Counted from the first letter of the stretch, positions 49,013 to 58,081 are shown. The stretch: DNA of 64,000 bases from Treponema socranskii subsp. buccale (GCF_024181585.1 NZ_CP054258.1:2108001-2172000), one strand, 5' to 3'. Notes: generated by a model from the sequence alone, not told the origin. A program made the numbers and translations.

Positions 49013-50140
49013 CTATGCGTCGAGTTTCATATCCCCGTCGCGGATCAAAGCCCGGGCGCGGAGTACCGCATAAAAAACGTATGCGAGTACGGCAGGAAGA
49101 ATCACATCGACTGCGATTATCTTTAGGATGATAAGAGGGGCGCTCTCCGCTCCCTGCATCGCTTGAAACGTCATAATCGGCCCGACAAGTCCGCTCGTCC
49201 CCATACCCGCTCCCGCAGGAAGCGTGCGCATCTTAAAGAGGCACGACGCTAGGGGGCCGGTGATCGCCGAAGCGAGAGTCGGCGGGATCCATATAAAAGG
49301 GTTTTTGCAGATGTTCGGAATCTGCAGCATAGACGTTCCGAGTCCCTGCGCGAAAAAACCGTTAAAGCCGTTGTCGCGGAAGCTGATGACGGCAAAGCCT
49401 ATCATCTGCGCGCAGCAGCCGGCAGTCGCAGCTCCTCCCGCGATCCCCGTCATACCGAGTATGATCGCGATAGCCGCGGAGCTTATGGGCAGCGTCAAAA
49501 TCATCCCCATGACGACCGAGAGCACAATGCCCATCCAAAACGGTTCGAGTTCGGTCGCCTTCTGTATGCCGCTTCCGAGAGCTGCCGATGCGGATGCAAG
49601 GGCGGGCCCGAAGAGCAATGCGGCGGCGCCGCCGGTAATAACCGTAACGGCGGGTACGACGACGATATCGATTTTAGTCTTTCCCGCGACGAGCCTTCCG
49701 CATTCGGCGCCGACTAAAGCCGCAGCGAAAGCTGAAAGCGGATCTCCCGGTCCCGCCAAAAGCACGCTTCCGTTTTCCGCGATAAAGGCCGCCTGCCCGG
49801 CGCTCAAATAGGCGGCGCATTTTACGGAATACGCACCGATCGTGCCGGTGAGGATGCTTCCGTACAAAGCAAGCTTCGGCGCACCGAGCGAATGCGCAAC
49901 TCCGCACGCGATTCCGGCTCCGGTGAGTACGGTGAGCACCTGCCCCGTGAGCATAAAAAATCTTCCCGCATACACAAGAGATGCATAGACGCTCGCACCT
50001 CCTGCGCCCCCCGAACCGACTGCGGACGGAAAGAATCCGCCGATCTGCTTAATAATCAATCCGATGATGAGCGTGGAAAAAAGGCCGAGCGACATTCCGC
50101 CGAACGCATCGACTACATACCGTTTAAAGTACTTGTTCAT
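49013..50140 (-). CDS. PTS EIIC-like membrane protein (PF13303 type)
   Basis: 375 residues, about ten hydrophobic segments, glycine- and alanine-rich. It starts MNKYFKRYVVDAFGGMSLGL and carries SLGAPKLALYGSILTG, TLPISSAAIAIILGMTGIAGG, GCCAQMIGFAVISFRDNG and LPAGAGMGTSGLVGPI, which match the 'PTS transporter subunit IIC' group that occurs without EIIA or EIIB partners. No PTS phosphotransfer domain is fused or adjacent, so sugar transport by this protein is unproven. GAGGTG precedes the ATG. Confidence 0.75.
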   Translation of the reverse strand: MNKYFKRYVVDAFGGMSLGLFSTLIIGLIIKQIGGFFPSAVGSGGAGGASVYASLVYAGRFFMLTGQVLTVLTGAGIACGVAHSLGAPKLALYGSILTGTIGAYSVKCAAYLSAGQAAFIAENGSVLLAGPGDPLSAFAAALVGAECGRLVAGKTKIDIVVVPAVTVITGGAAALLFGPALASASAALGSGIQKATELEPFWMGIVLSVVMGMILTLPISSAAIAIILGMTGIAGGAATAGCCAQMIGFAVISFRDNGFNGFFAQGLGTSMLQIPNICKNPFIWIPPTLASAITGPLASCLFKMRTLPAGAGMGTSGLVGPIMTFQAMQGAESAPLIILKIIAVDVILPAVLAYVFYAVLRARALIRDGDMKLDA

Positions 50141-50319
50141 AGAACACCTCGAGGAAAAATAATAATGTAGGTAGTTGATATACTTTGTCGATGCTGATAC
50201 GCGGCGCGCCGTGGGCGCCGGTAATGCCGCCGCAAGGGATTCGGCTGTAGGCTATCACAAACGTAACATCTGCGCTGAAAAGTATAGCGCTTCTCCGCAT
50301 GAACGGCAAGCGGCCATAA

Positions 50320-50348
50320 TTGACATATCGCTTTTTTATCGTTATATT
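50320..50348 (+). promoter_or_regulatory. Strong promoter of the small zinc-ribbon gene
   Basis: TTGACA, 17-base spacer, TATATT, then an unusually short 27-base leader with GGAGG. Confidence 0.8.
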
Positions 50349-50375
50349 TAATCAAATTCGTTTTGGAGGAATGCT

Positions 50376-50549
50376 ATGGCCGGAGCAAGTAAAAACTCCC
50401 GTACATCGGTTGCGACGCATAAATTCATGTGTCCCGACTGCGGCGGAGAAATCATAATGAAGACCATGTTCGAAAAAGGAAAAATCAAAAACGTCGCCGA
50501 ATGCTCGAAGTGCAAACGGACGGAACGGCGGCCGAAAGATTTCAAATAA
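50376..50549 (+). CDS. 57-residue zinc-ribbon protein
   Basis: Short gene starting MAGASKNSRTSVATHKFMCP. Two CxxC knuckles (CPDC and CSKC, 24 residues apart) should hold one zinc; the rest is basic (KRTERRPKDFK at the end), suggesting binding to RNA, the ribosome or RNA polymerase. I do not recognise a named family. A near-consensus promoter, a strong GGAGG site and a dedicated terminator mark it as a real, well-expressed, single-gene unit. It could be missed by length cut-offs. Confidence 0.85.
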   Translation: MAGASKNSRTSVATHKFMCPDCGGEIIMKTMFEKGKIKNVAECSKCKRTERRPKDFK

Positions 50550-50585
50550 TTCTTTTGTTCGACAATGCGAATAGTACATCAAGGA

Positions 50586-50623
50586 AGCTGTCCGAAAACC
50601 GAAGTTTTGGACAGCCTTTTTTT
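50586..50623 (+). terminator. Terminator of the zinc-ribbon gene
   Basis: GCTGTCC (50586-50592) pairs with GGACAGC (50608-50614), with AAAA/TTTT extending the stem, then eight Ts. The T-run abuts the plsC stop codon. Confidence 0.9.
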
Positions 50624-51384
50624 TATTTACCCGATTCAGCCGCAGTCCGCCACGCGTCGAGCTGCGCTTGTATGAGACGCGGCGCTTCTTCCAAAATCGC
50701 GTTTTGCGCTTCTTTCGTTTTCGGAGCGTCGTAGATTTTTACGATAGTCACTTTATAATTGCCGTTTTTCAAATTCGTCATAATCGTGCGGAGCCTGCCG
50801 ATTTCCCAAACTCCGTCGAGAGCGCACACGACGACGGGAAGAGCAGTCGCTTCGGCGAGCTTTCGAAATCCCGCAGAATAAAATTTCCCGACGTTTCCGT
50901 TCCGCGTCCGCGAACCTTCCGGAAAAAGTACCGGAATCTGACCGCGATCAAGCACGCGCTTTGCAAAATCTTCGAGCGTTTTCATCGCCGTTACGGGGCT
51001 CGCCCGGCGAGGGATAAGACAGTGTTCCTGAGCGCGCAGCATTTCCGACACGAGCGGAATGTGGCGGCCGAGCTCCGCCTTTGCAACAAAACGCAGACTT
51101 TTATCGCGGAAATAATTCATATAACAAGGTATGTCGAGAAGGCTTTGGTGATTCGAAATGACGATAAACTGCGGCGGAAGTTCGCTGAAACGCCGCTTGT
51201 CGCCTATAAAACGGAAATGTTTATAGCACGATAAAATCGAAAAAAGACGCGGAGATACCGTACGAACGATGTAATCGGAAAAAACGGCGCTCGCTTTTTT
51301 AGATATAGGATATAAAATTACATTGAAGATGGACGGCGGGATAACCATCCCGAACATGCAGCATAATGTAATAAGGCTCGACAT
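50623..51384 (-). CDS. plsC: 1-acyl-sn-glycerol-3-phosphate acyltransferase
   Basis: 253 residues. Membrane-associated acyltransferase converting lysophosphatidate to phosphatidate. An N-terminal hydrophobic segment is followed by the catalytic NHQSLLD (HX4D), then FVAKAELGRHIPLV, FPEGSRTRNG (glycerophosphate binding) and LPVVVCALDGVWEIG. The ATG at 51384 is 6 bases after TATTAT with no ribosome site. It is downstream of the JAMM-DinG gene but has its own promoter. Confidence 0.92.
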   Translation of the reverse strand: MSSLITLCCMFGMVIPPSIFNVILYPISKKASAVFSDYIVRTVSPRLFSILSCYKHFRFIGDKRRFSELPPQFIVISNHQSLLDIPCYMNYFRDKSLRFVAKAELGRHIPLVSEMLRAQEHCLIPRRASPVTAMKTLEDFAKRVLDRGQIPVLFPEGSRTRNGNVGKFYSAGFRKLAEATALPVVVCALDGVWEIGRLRTIMTNLKNGNYKVTIVKIYDAPKTKEAQNAILEEAPRLIQAQLDAWRTAAESGK

Positions 51385-51390
51385 GGCATC

Positions 51391-51419
51391 ATAATATAAT
51401 GAAAAGTCTCAGCTGTCAA
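51391..51419 (-). promoter_or_regulatory. Promoter of plsC, leaderless type
   Basis: TTGACA (51414-51419), 17-base spacer, TATTAT (51391-51396), six bases, ATG. The -35 box lies in the last codons of the upstream helicase gene. Best match to consensus of all the leaderless candidates. Confidence 0.8.
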
Positions 51420-53865
51420 ATAGGAAGCGCTCCGTTTCCGATACGATCGTATCGAGATCTTCGTAGAGGCGTTTCGATTCGGGTATGCTGCCTAAAAATA
51501 TCGTGCCGTAGCGCTTTTCGTAGATGCGTTTATCGAGGAGCGCGACGCAGCCGCGGTCGTCGTTCCGCCTTATGAGGCGTCCGAATCCCTGCCGAAATTT
51601 GATCACCGCTTCGGGAACGCTGAGCTCCATAAACGGGCTTCCGCCGCGCTTTACGACGGCTTCGGATCGAGCGGTAAAAACGGGATCGTTCGGTACGGAA
51701 AAAGGCAGCTTTGCGATGATCACTTGCGAAAGGGAGGCGCCCGGCACATCGACTCCCTGCCAAAACGAATCGGTTGCAAAGAGCACGCTCCCGATATCTT
51801 CACGGAACGCATCGAGGAGGCGGGCGGCATCGTCGTCACCCTGCTTTAAAAGGCGGAACTTCGAAAGAAAGGGAGCCGCATCGGTAAAAGTGTTTCGAAG
51901 CATATCGTAGGATGTAAAGAGAACGAGCGTCCTGCCCCGTGCAGCCGAAACGAGGCGGCTCACCGCCGACACGACAAAGCGCTGGAAATCGACGGCATTT
52001 TCGGGAAGCGGCGCGTCGGACGGAACCGAAAAAAGCAGATTCGTTTTATACGGAAACGGAGACGGAAAATCTCCCGTAAGGATGCGATCTTCGTCGGCAA
52101 AGGAAGCGCCCGTACGCCGCATCCACCACGAAAAATCTTTGTGTATCGAAAGCGTCGCCGACGTACACACGACCGACTGCATCGGCTCGAATACGCCCGT
52201 GTTCATAAGAGGCGCGATGTCGAGCGGCATTTTCGTAAACAGCGTATACTGCCTATCTTCGTCTTTTGCCGAAAGCGCATCGCTCGGAAGATATTTTTTT
52301 TGCAAGTAAAACACCGAATCGCGTTTTTCATCCCACGCAGTAAAGTCGTTGAACAAAAGTAAAGCCGCTTCGAGCCTGCGAACAACGAGCTTCGCTTCCC
52401 AATACGCGCCCGCCGCTTTGTCTTCGTCCGTGATACCTTCCATCAATTCTCTTACGAGGGCGATAAGCGATGAAAGAGAAGACGCAAGAGAAGCGGCAAG
52501 AGAAAGAAGCGGCCCGAAATCGCGAGAAGTCGCATCGGAAAGTCGGATCGTGTAGCCGTCCTGCAATATATCTCTCGCCGCAGTTTCCAAATCCGCAATC
52601 GCCGACTTAACACGGCTCACGATTCCGCCCGCATCCGCCGCACGCTCTTCGTTCGACGACAAAATTGCAAGCGTACAGATATATCCCGCTTCGGAATTTT
52701 TGTGTCTGCGGTACAAAAGATTTACTTGACGCAAAAGCGCAAATCGGTTCGCCGTACCGCTGAAAAAACTCGTCGCCGCATTTTCGATACCGTGCGCTTC
52801 ATCGAATACGATGTGCCGATACGGCGGCAAAACCGCCTGATCGTCCCAGCCAGCTCCGCTCATGCGCGACTCGATGTCGGCGAAAAGTAAATGATGGTTT
52901 ACGACGATGAGATCGGCGGCGGAAGCCTCTTTTCTCACTTTCATGACAAAGCACTGCGCGTAAAAGGGACAGCGCGGCCCCATACACGCATCGCTTTCGC
53001 TTTTTATGCGCGACCATATCTTTTCTCCGGGCATAAAGGGTAAATCGCTTTTGCTTCCCGTCGCGCTCTTTTCGGCCCACCGGGCTATCGTATCGAAGGT
53101 TTCCGTATCGTCTCCGAAAAGCTCTCTCTCGCTTCCCGCATCCGAAAGACGGCGGAGGCACACGTAATTTTGTCTGCCTTTGACGAGAACGGCTTTGCAC
53201 CTTTTTCCGATTATCTTCTCCGCCGCGGGAATATCTTTTTCGCACAGCTGCTGCTGCAAATTGATCGTGCCCGTGGAAACGACGACGCGCTCGCCGTTCG
53301 AAAGCGCCCACAGCATCGCGGGGATGAGGTACGCGTAGGATTTTCCGACACCGGTTCCCGCTTCGAATACGCCGAGCGAATTTTCATTGAAGGATCGGGC
53401 GATGCTTCGAAGCAGGGCGATTTGCACGGGGCGCTCTTCGTAGCCTTCGGATTGCATCGAAAGCGGACCGCCGTTTTCGAGATACAGAGAAGCCGCATCG
53501 ATATCGAGTTTTTTAATCGATTTCGGTTTGACCGCTTCCATGACGACGTAAACTCGGGAAGCGCTGTTGTCGATGATGTAAAAACCTTGCGCGCGCTCGG
53601 AGGCTGCGGAAGCGGCCGCCATATCCGCGTCGGAGGGTTCGAGATATCCGCTCGGATGATTGTGGATGAGAACCGCGCATTCTCGCACGTCATTTTGATT
53701 TATGGGAACTTCGCTCTCGTTGCCGCGGGCGCCGACTTTTACCGAAACGACGATCCCCTCGGAATCGATATCGCCGGTAAAAAACACTTCGTTGCCGCCC
53801 GCTTCTCGGACGGCGCGCTTGAGTTCATCGATAACCGAATCTGAAAAATATTTTCGACTGTCCAT
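51409..53865 (-). CDS. DinG-type Fe-S helicase with N-terminal JAMM/MPN domain
   Basis: 818 residues. Residues 1 to about 115 form a JAMM-type domain: glutamate in GNEVFF and the full HxHx7SxxD motif in HNHPSGYLEPSDAD. The rest is a DinG/XPD-like superfamily 2 helicase: EAGTGVGKS (Walker A), STGTINLQQQL, four cysteines for a 4Fe-4S cluster (YVC; DACMGPRCPFYAQC), VVNHHLLF, VFDEAH, and C-terminally TSATLS, FATDSFWQGVDVPG and QGFGRLIR. DinG unwinds R-loops and damage-associated DNA; the fused JAMM domain resembles that of RadC. It follows the HAD gene by 6 bp. Confidence 0.9.
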   Translation of the reverse strand: MDSRKYFSDSVIDELKRAVREAGGNEVFFTGDIDSEGIVVSVKVGARGNESEVPINQNDVRECAVLIHNHPSGYLEPSDADMAAASAASERAQGFYIIDNSASRVYVVMEAVKPKSIKKLDIDAASLYLENGGPLSMQSEGYEERPVQIALLRSIARSFNENSLGVFEAGTGVGKSYAYLIPAMLWALSNGERVVVSTGTINLQQQLCEKDIPAAEKIIGKRCKAVLVKGRQNYVCLRRLSDAGSERELFGDDTETFDTIARWAEKSATGSKSDLPFMPGEKIWSRIKSESDACMGPRCPFYAQCFVMKVRKEASAADLIVVNHHLLFADIESRMSGAGWDDQAVLPPYRHIVFDEAHGIENAATSFFSGTANRFALLRQVNLLYRRHKNSEAGYICTLAILSSNEERAADAGGIVSRVKSAIADLETAARDILQDGYTIRLSDATSRDFGPLLSLAASLASSLSSLIALVRELMEGITDEDKAAGAYWEAKLVVRRLEAALLLFNDFTAWDEKRDSVFYLQKKYLPSDALSAKDEDRQYTLFTKMPLDIAPLMNTGVFEPMQSVVCTSATLSIHKDFSWWMRRTGASFADEDRILTGDFPSPFPYKTNLLFSVPSDAPLPENAVDFQRFVVSAVSRLVSAARGRTLVLFTSYDMLRNTFTDAAPFLSKFRLLKQGDDDAARLLDAFREDIGSVLFATDSFWQGVDVPGASLSQVIIAKLPFSVPNDPVFTARSEAVVKRGGSPFMELSVPEAVIKFRQGFGRLIRRNDDRGCVALLDKRIYEKRYGTIFLGSIPESKRLYEDLDTIVSETERFLFDS

Positions 53866-53871
53866 CGAAGA

Positions 53872-54456
53872 CTACAGAACGATGCTTCGAAGTTTATCGA
53901 GAGCCGCCCACGAAAATTCGTCGCGGAACAAAAAACCGCGCATACCCGCTTTTTCGGCGCCTTCGATATTCGCTTTCGTATCGTCGATAAAAAGCGCATC
54001 GGAGGCTTTTACGCCCTCGGCGCGCAAAATATAATCGAAAAAACGCACGTCGGGTTTTGCAAGCCCCATGCGCTGGGAAAGATAGCAGCGGTCGAAGTGC
54101 GACTCAAGCGAAGCGCACGCGTTCATCTTTTGCCAATGCCCCTCGCAGGTATTCGAACCGCACACGACCCTCTTTCCGCGCGAACGAAGTTCGTCGACGA
54201 GCGCAAGAGCAGGCAGGTTCGGATAAGGTGTAAAGAGATCGACGAGAGGGTCGGCATCCGAATTAAGGCCGAATTTTTCCGATGCGGTTTTCCACCACTC
54301 CTTTGTCGTCATGATGCCTTCCATAAGCGGAATATCCGAGCGCATATATTCGGCATATACGTCATCTTCTTTGAGGTGATAGTGTAAAGCGATTTTTCCG
54401 ATTGTTTGAAAATTGAAAATACAAACGCCACCGAGATCGAAAACGATTATATCCAT
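53872..54456 (-). CDS. HAD-superfamily hydrolase, YihX-like
   Basis: 194 residues. Motif I is FDLGGVC (nucleophile D; the second acid is not in the usual D+2 place, as in YihX-type proteins whose motif is FDLGNV), then a helical cap, GSNTCEGHW, the lysine in GLAKPDVRFF and LFIDDTKANIEGAEKAGM. YihX acts on glucose 1-phosphate; the substrate here is open. The ribosome site AGGAGAT lies in the 3' acceptor strand of the tRNA-Glu gene, 5 bases before the ATG. The JAMM-DinG gene follows. Confidence 0.85.
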   Translation of the reverse strand: MDIIVFDLGGVCIFNFQTIGKIALHYHLKEDDVYAEYMRSDIPLMEGIMTTKEWWKTASEKFGLNSDADPLVDLFTPYPNLPALALVDELRSRGKRVVCGSNTCEGHWQKMNACASLESHFDRCYLSQRMGLAKPDVRFFDYILRAEGVKASDALFIDDTKANIEGAEKAGMRGFLFRDEFSWAALDKLRSIVL

Positions 54457-54460
54457 GAAT

Positions 54461-54532
54461 CATCTCCTAGCAGAATTGAACTGCTGTTGTCGGGATGAAA
54501 ACCCGATGTCCTAACCACTAGACGAAGGAGAC
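54461..54532 (-). tRNA. tRNA-Glu (anticodon TTC)
   Basis: Acceptor stem GTCTCCT/AGGAGAT, D arm with TAGTGGTTAGGA, anticodon stem TCGGG/CCCGA around TTTTCAT, T arm CAGTTCAATTCTG. CCA is not encoded. Only four bases separate its 3' end from the ATG of the HAD gene. Confidence 0.93.
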
Positions 54533-54555
54533 ATACAGCACGGAGCTGTACGGGA

Positions 54556-54585
54556 ACTATAGCATGACGGCGCGCACCGTGTCAA
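54556..54585 (-). promoter_or_regulatory. Promoter of tRNA-Glu
   Basis: TTGACA, 18-base spacer, TATAGT on the minus strand. Probably also drives the HAD and JAMM-DinG genes, since no other promoter is visible. Confidence 0.65.
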
Positions 54586-54630
54586 CAGTCTCGTTGTTTT
54601 CTGTCTCGCTGTTTTCTCGCCGCGTTTCCG

Positions 54631-55266
54631 CTAGTCGTTTTGCGCCGATTCGTTTTTCTTTTTCCGGTCTATGTAACCGCTTTCTTCGAGGTAGCGGCGG
54701 CGGGATATGACCAGTCCGATGAGTTCCTGATACATATTGTAGTCGACTTCAAGCGCAATCGGCAAAACGAAAAATTCGGTTTCGTCGCAGTACCGCTCGA
54801 TAAACGCGGGATCGGTGACAAAGCCGAGGCTTATCATATTGCTGATCCTGTCGGCGCATTTTAATATTTTCGCTTTTTGACTTCCGCTTTGGATGATGGT
54901 ACGCAGGTAATCGCTTTTCGGCTGCCCTTCTTTTCGCGTCACTTCGAGGACGAGCTTATACACTTTCGGCCCGTCTTCGTCGATATCGATTATTAAATTC
55001 GGATCGAAGCCGGGCACGTCTTCGATGACGTCGTGAATGCACGACGCTTTCAAAAGCACCGAATCGATATAGCCGTAGTCGATGAGGATACTCATCGTGT
55101 CGAGCTGATGACGGAACATATTGCCGCCGGCGTGACGGGCTTTGCCGATGAGTACCGTCGCAAGCTGCATGTACGGCGCGAGGTAAATGTTTTTCAACTG
55201 GCGCATGGATTTGTTGTCCATCCTGCCCGATCGGTCGACATGCATTTTGTACTTCAATCGTTTCAT
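54631..55266 (-). CDS. HD-domain hydrolase, RelA/SpoT-like (alarmone hydrolase type)
   Basis: 211 residues. The HD metal site is spread as FRHQLDT, CIHDVIED and a late CADRISNM, the pattern of the (p)ppGpp hydrolase domain. There is no synthetase, TGS or ACT domain, so it looks like a stand-alone hydrolase (MESH1/small alarmone hydrolase-like). Substrate not proven. It begins 12 bp after valS, with GGAG three bases before the ATG, suggesting co-transcription with the tRNA synthetase, whose failure is what normally raises ppGpp. Confidence 0.8.
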   Translation of the reverse strand: MKRLKYKMHVDRSGRMDNKSMRQLKNIYLAPYMQLATVLIGKARHAGGNMFRHQLDTMSILIDYGYIDSVLLKASCIHDVIEDVPGFDPNLIIDIDEDGPKVYKLVLEVTRKEGQPKSDYLRTIIQSGSQKAKILKCADRISNMISLGFVTDPAFIERYCDETEFFVLPIALEVDYNMYQELIGLVISRRRYLEESGYIDRKKKNESAQND

Positions 55267-55278
55267 CGGCTCCGCCTC

Positions 55279-58044
55279 TTACAAGCTTTGCATATACGAC
55301 GCAAGTTTTTCGATGCGGCGCCTGTTTTCTTCGAGCTTCGCCTTTTCCGCTTCGACGAGCTCTTTCGCAGCGTGCTCCGCGAATTTGCCCGAAAGCTTCG
55401 CTTCCGAACGGGCGGCGATCGCTTCGGCTTCGGCTTTTTCTTTTTGGAAGCGCGAAGCGAGCTGCGTTTTGTCGATGCTTTCGTCTATGAGCAAAAAGGC
55501 TTCGGCGCCCGGTACGACGGTACCGATCGAAGAGGCGGGCTTTTCGGCGACAAAATCGATGTGCGAGATTCCCGCAAGCAGCATGATGATATCGGATTTT
55601 TCAGCACAAACTTCCGCGGCGCTGCCCTTTTCGATCATAAGCGCAAGGCGTATCTTCGAAGCGGGATCGATGCCGCACTCGGCGCGAAGCGCGCGAACGC
55701 CTTTTATGAGTTCGCGAAGCACGTTAAAACGCCGCGTCACGCTTTCATCGACGCGAGCATCGCTTGCTTCGGGAAAAGGAGATGCGATGAGCATACCGCT
55801 ATAGTCGCTCGTCGAAAGGATTTTATTCGCACCTGCGAGTTTTCTATTTTTAACAATTTCGGCAAGCGGAAGTTTTGCGTAGATCTCTTCGGTCACAAAG
55901 GGGAGGAAGGGATGGAGGAGGCGGATATTTTCTTCGAGCACGTTGAGCAAAACCGAAACAGCTCTGTCTTTTTCCGTATCGCTTCCGTTTTTAAATGAAA
56001 GCTTTGTCGCTTCCACGTACCAGTCGCAGTATTCGTTCCAAAAATATTCGTAGAGCGAAGAAGCCGCATCGTTGTAGCGGTAGCTTTCAAGCGCTGCGCG
56101 CTCAGCTCGCACGCACCTGTCGAGCTCCGTGTAAATCCACCGGTCGAGTTCGGTTAAATCTTCGTCGCGCACCGGAACGAGATTCCGCCCTTCGAGATTT
56201 CCGAGTATATAGCGGCTCGCGTTCCACACTTTATTCGCAAAACGGCTTCCGAGCTTAAACGATTCCCTGTCGATTAAAACGTCCTGCCCCTGCGCGCACA
56301 TAAAGCCGAGCGTAAATTTGAACGCGTCGCTTCCGTACATATCGACGATCTCAAGCGGGTCGATTCCGTTGCCGAGCGACTTGCTCATCTTTCTGCCCTG
56401 CCTGTCGCGCACGAGCCCGTGAATGTAGATGTCGTGAAACGGCGCTTTGCCCGTAAATTCGATGCCCGCCATAATCATGCGGCTCACCCAAAAGAAGATG
56501 ATGTCGTAGGCGGTGACGAGCGCGCTCGTCGGGTAAAACTTTGCAAAATCGTCGGTCTCCTCCGGCCAGCCGAGCGTGCTGAACGGCCACAGCCATGAAG
56601 AAAACCACGTGTCGAGCACGTCGGGATCCTGTTCGAGTTCGGTCGACGAACACACGGGGCAGACGTGCACGTCTTCGCGCGAAACGATCGCTTTTCCGCA
56701 TTTTTTGCAGTACCACACCGGAATGCGGTGACCCCACCACAGCTGGCGGCTGATACACCAATCGCGGATATTTTCGAGCCATACTTTATATGTGTTTTCC
56801 CATTTGCGCGGGAAAAATTCGATATCGCCGTTTTTCCACGCACTGAGCGCTTTTTGTGCAAGCGGCTGCATTTTGACAAACCACTGATCGCTCAAATACG
56901 GTTCGACGACGGTATTGCAGCGATAGCAATGTCCGACCGCGTGCGTAATCTTCTCTTCACCCTTGAATAAATTTTGCGCTTTCAAATCTTCGATGATCAG
57001 AGCCCGCGCTTTTGCACAGGAAAGTCCGCGGTAGCGTTCGGGGCAGTTATCGTTCAGCGTACCGTCGGGATTCAATATATTGATAACGTCGAGATCGTTT
57101 CGCTTTCCGACCAGCCAGTCGTTCGGATCGTGCGCCGGCGTGATCTTTACCATACCGGTGCCGAAGTCTTTATCGACATACGCGTCGGCGATGAGCGGAA
57201 TGACGCGGTCGGTACACGGCAGTTTTAATTTTTTTCCGACGATACCCTTGTAGCGCTCGTCGGAGGGATTTACGGCGACAGCCGTATCGCCGAGCAGCGT
57301 TTCGGGCCGCGTCGTCGCTATTTCGATTTTCGTCGAACCGTCGGGCGCAGGTCCGTCGGCGTATTCGTAATAGATGTGATACATCGCACCGGCCGTATCC
57401 GTGTGTTCGACTTCGTCGTCCGCAAGCGCGGTGCCGCAGCGGGGACACCAATTGACAAGATAATGTCCGCGATAGATGAGTCCGCGTTCATAGAGCGTTA
57501 CGAACACGTCGCGCACCGCGCGCGAAAGCCCTTCGTCCATCGTAAAGCGCTCGCGATCCCAATCGGTACTGTTGCCGAGCTTCCGCTGCTGTTTGACGAT
57601 CGTCGCATGGTGGTCGTCTTTTACCGCCCACGTGCGCTCGAGAAATTTTTCGCGGCCTATGTCGCCCCGCGATGTGCCTTCTTTTTTCAGCGCGCGCTCG
57701 ACGACGTTTTGCGTCGCGATACCCGCGTGATCGGTGCCCGTCACCCACAGCGTGTTGTCGCCTTTCATACGGTGATAGCGCACGACGATGTCCTGCAGCG
57801 TATTGTTCAGCCCGTGTCCGACGTGCAAAACACCCGTCACGTTCGGAGGCGGAATGACGACTGAAAACGTCACAGCTTTAATCTCTTCGGGAGATTTGCC
57901 CGCCATACGTTTTTCGTATTCCGCGTGAACGGGAGAGGCGGGATCGGACGCGGGTTTAAACCAATTGCCCTCTTCCCACGCTTTGTATATGCGGTCTTCA
58001 AAATCTTTCGGGTTATACGCTTTTTCAAGCTCTATCGCTTTCAT
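55279..58044 (-). CDS. valS: Valyl-tRNA synthetase
   Basis: 921 residues, the usual length. Class I synthetase: PPPNVTGVLHVGHGLNN (HIGH), GTDHAGIATQ, the editing domain (TTRPETLLGDTAVAVNP; ITPAHDPNDW), CISRQLWWGHRIPVWY, DVLDTWFSSWLWPFSTLGWP, KMSKSLGNGIDP (KMSKS) and a C-terminal coiled coil ending in EENRRRIEKLASYM. The ATG lies 8 bases after TATAAT with no ribosome site. The HD hydrolase gene follows. Confidence 0.97.
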   Translation of the reverse strand: MKAIELEKAYNPKDFEDRIYKAWEEGNWFKPASDPASPVHAEYEKRMAGKSPEEIKAVTFSVVIPPPNVTGVLHVGHGLNNTLQDIVVRYHRMKGDNTLWVTGTDHAGIATQNVVERALKKEGTSRGDIGREKFLERTWAVKDDHHATIVKQQRKLGNSTDWDRERFTMDEGLSRAVRDVFVTLYERGLIYRGHYLVNWCPRCGTALADDEVEHTDTAGAMYHIYYEYADGPAPDGSTKIEIATTRPETLLGDTAVAVNPSDERYKGIVGKKLKLPCTDRVIPLIADAYVDKDFGTGMVKITPAHDPNDWLVGKRNDLDVINILNPDGTLNDNCPERYRGLSCAKARALIIEDLKAQNLFKGEEKITHAVGHCYRCNTVVEPYLSDQWFVKMQPLAQKALSAWKNGDIEFFPRKWENTYKVWLENIRDWCISRQLWWGHRIPVWYCKKCGKAIVSREDVHVCPVCSSTELEQDPDVLDTWFSSWLWPFSTLGWPEETDDFAKFYPTSALVTAYDIIFFWVSRMIMAGIEFTGKAPFHDIYIHGLVRDRQGRKMSKSLGNGIDPLEIVDMYGSDAFKFTLGFMCAQGQDVLIDRESFKLGSRFANKVWNASRYILGNLEGRNLVPVRDEDLTELDRWIYTELDRCVRAERAALESYRYNDAASSLYEYFWNEYCDWYVEATKLSFKNGSDTEKDRAVSVLLNVLEENIRLLHPFLPFVTEEIYAKLPLAEIVKNRKLAGANKILSTSDYSGMLIASPFPEASDARVDESVTRRFNVLRELIKGVRALRAECGIDPASKIRLALMIEKGSAAEVCAEKSDIIMLLAGISHIDFVAEKPASSIGTVVPGAEAFLLIDESIDKTQLASRFQKEKAEAEAIAARSEAKLSGKFAEHAAKELVEAEKAKLEENRRRIEKLASYMQSL

Positions 58045-58052
58045 AAAAAAAT

Positions 58053-58081
58053 ATTATAACAAATTGATCCGACAAACACAA
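58053..58081 (-). promoter_or_regulatory. Promoter of valS, short or no leader
   Basis: TTGTGT, 17-base spacer, TATAAT, eight bases (ATTTTTTT), ATG. Confidence 0.55.
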
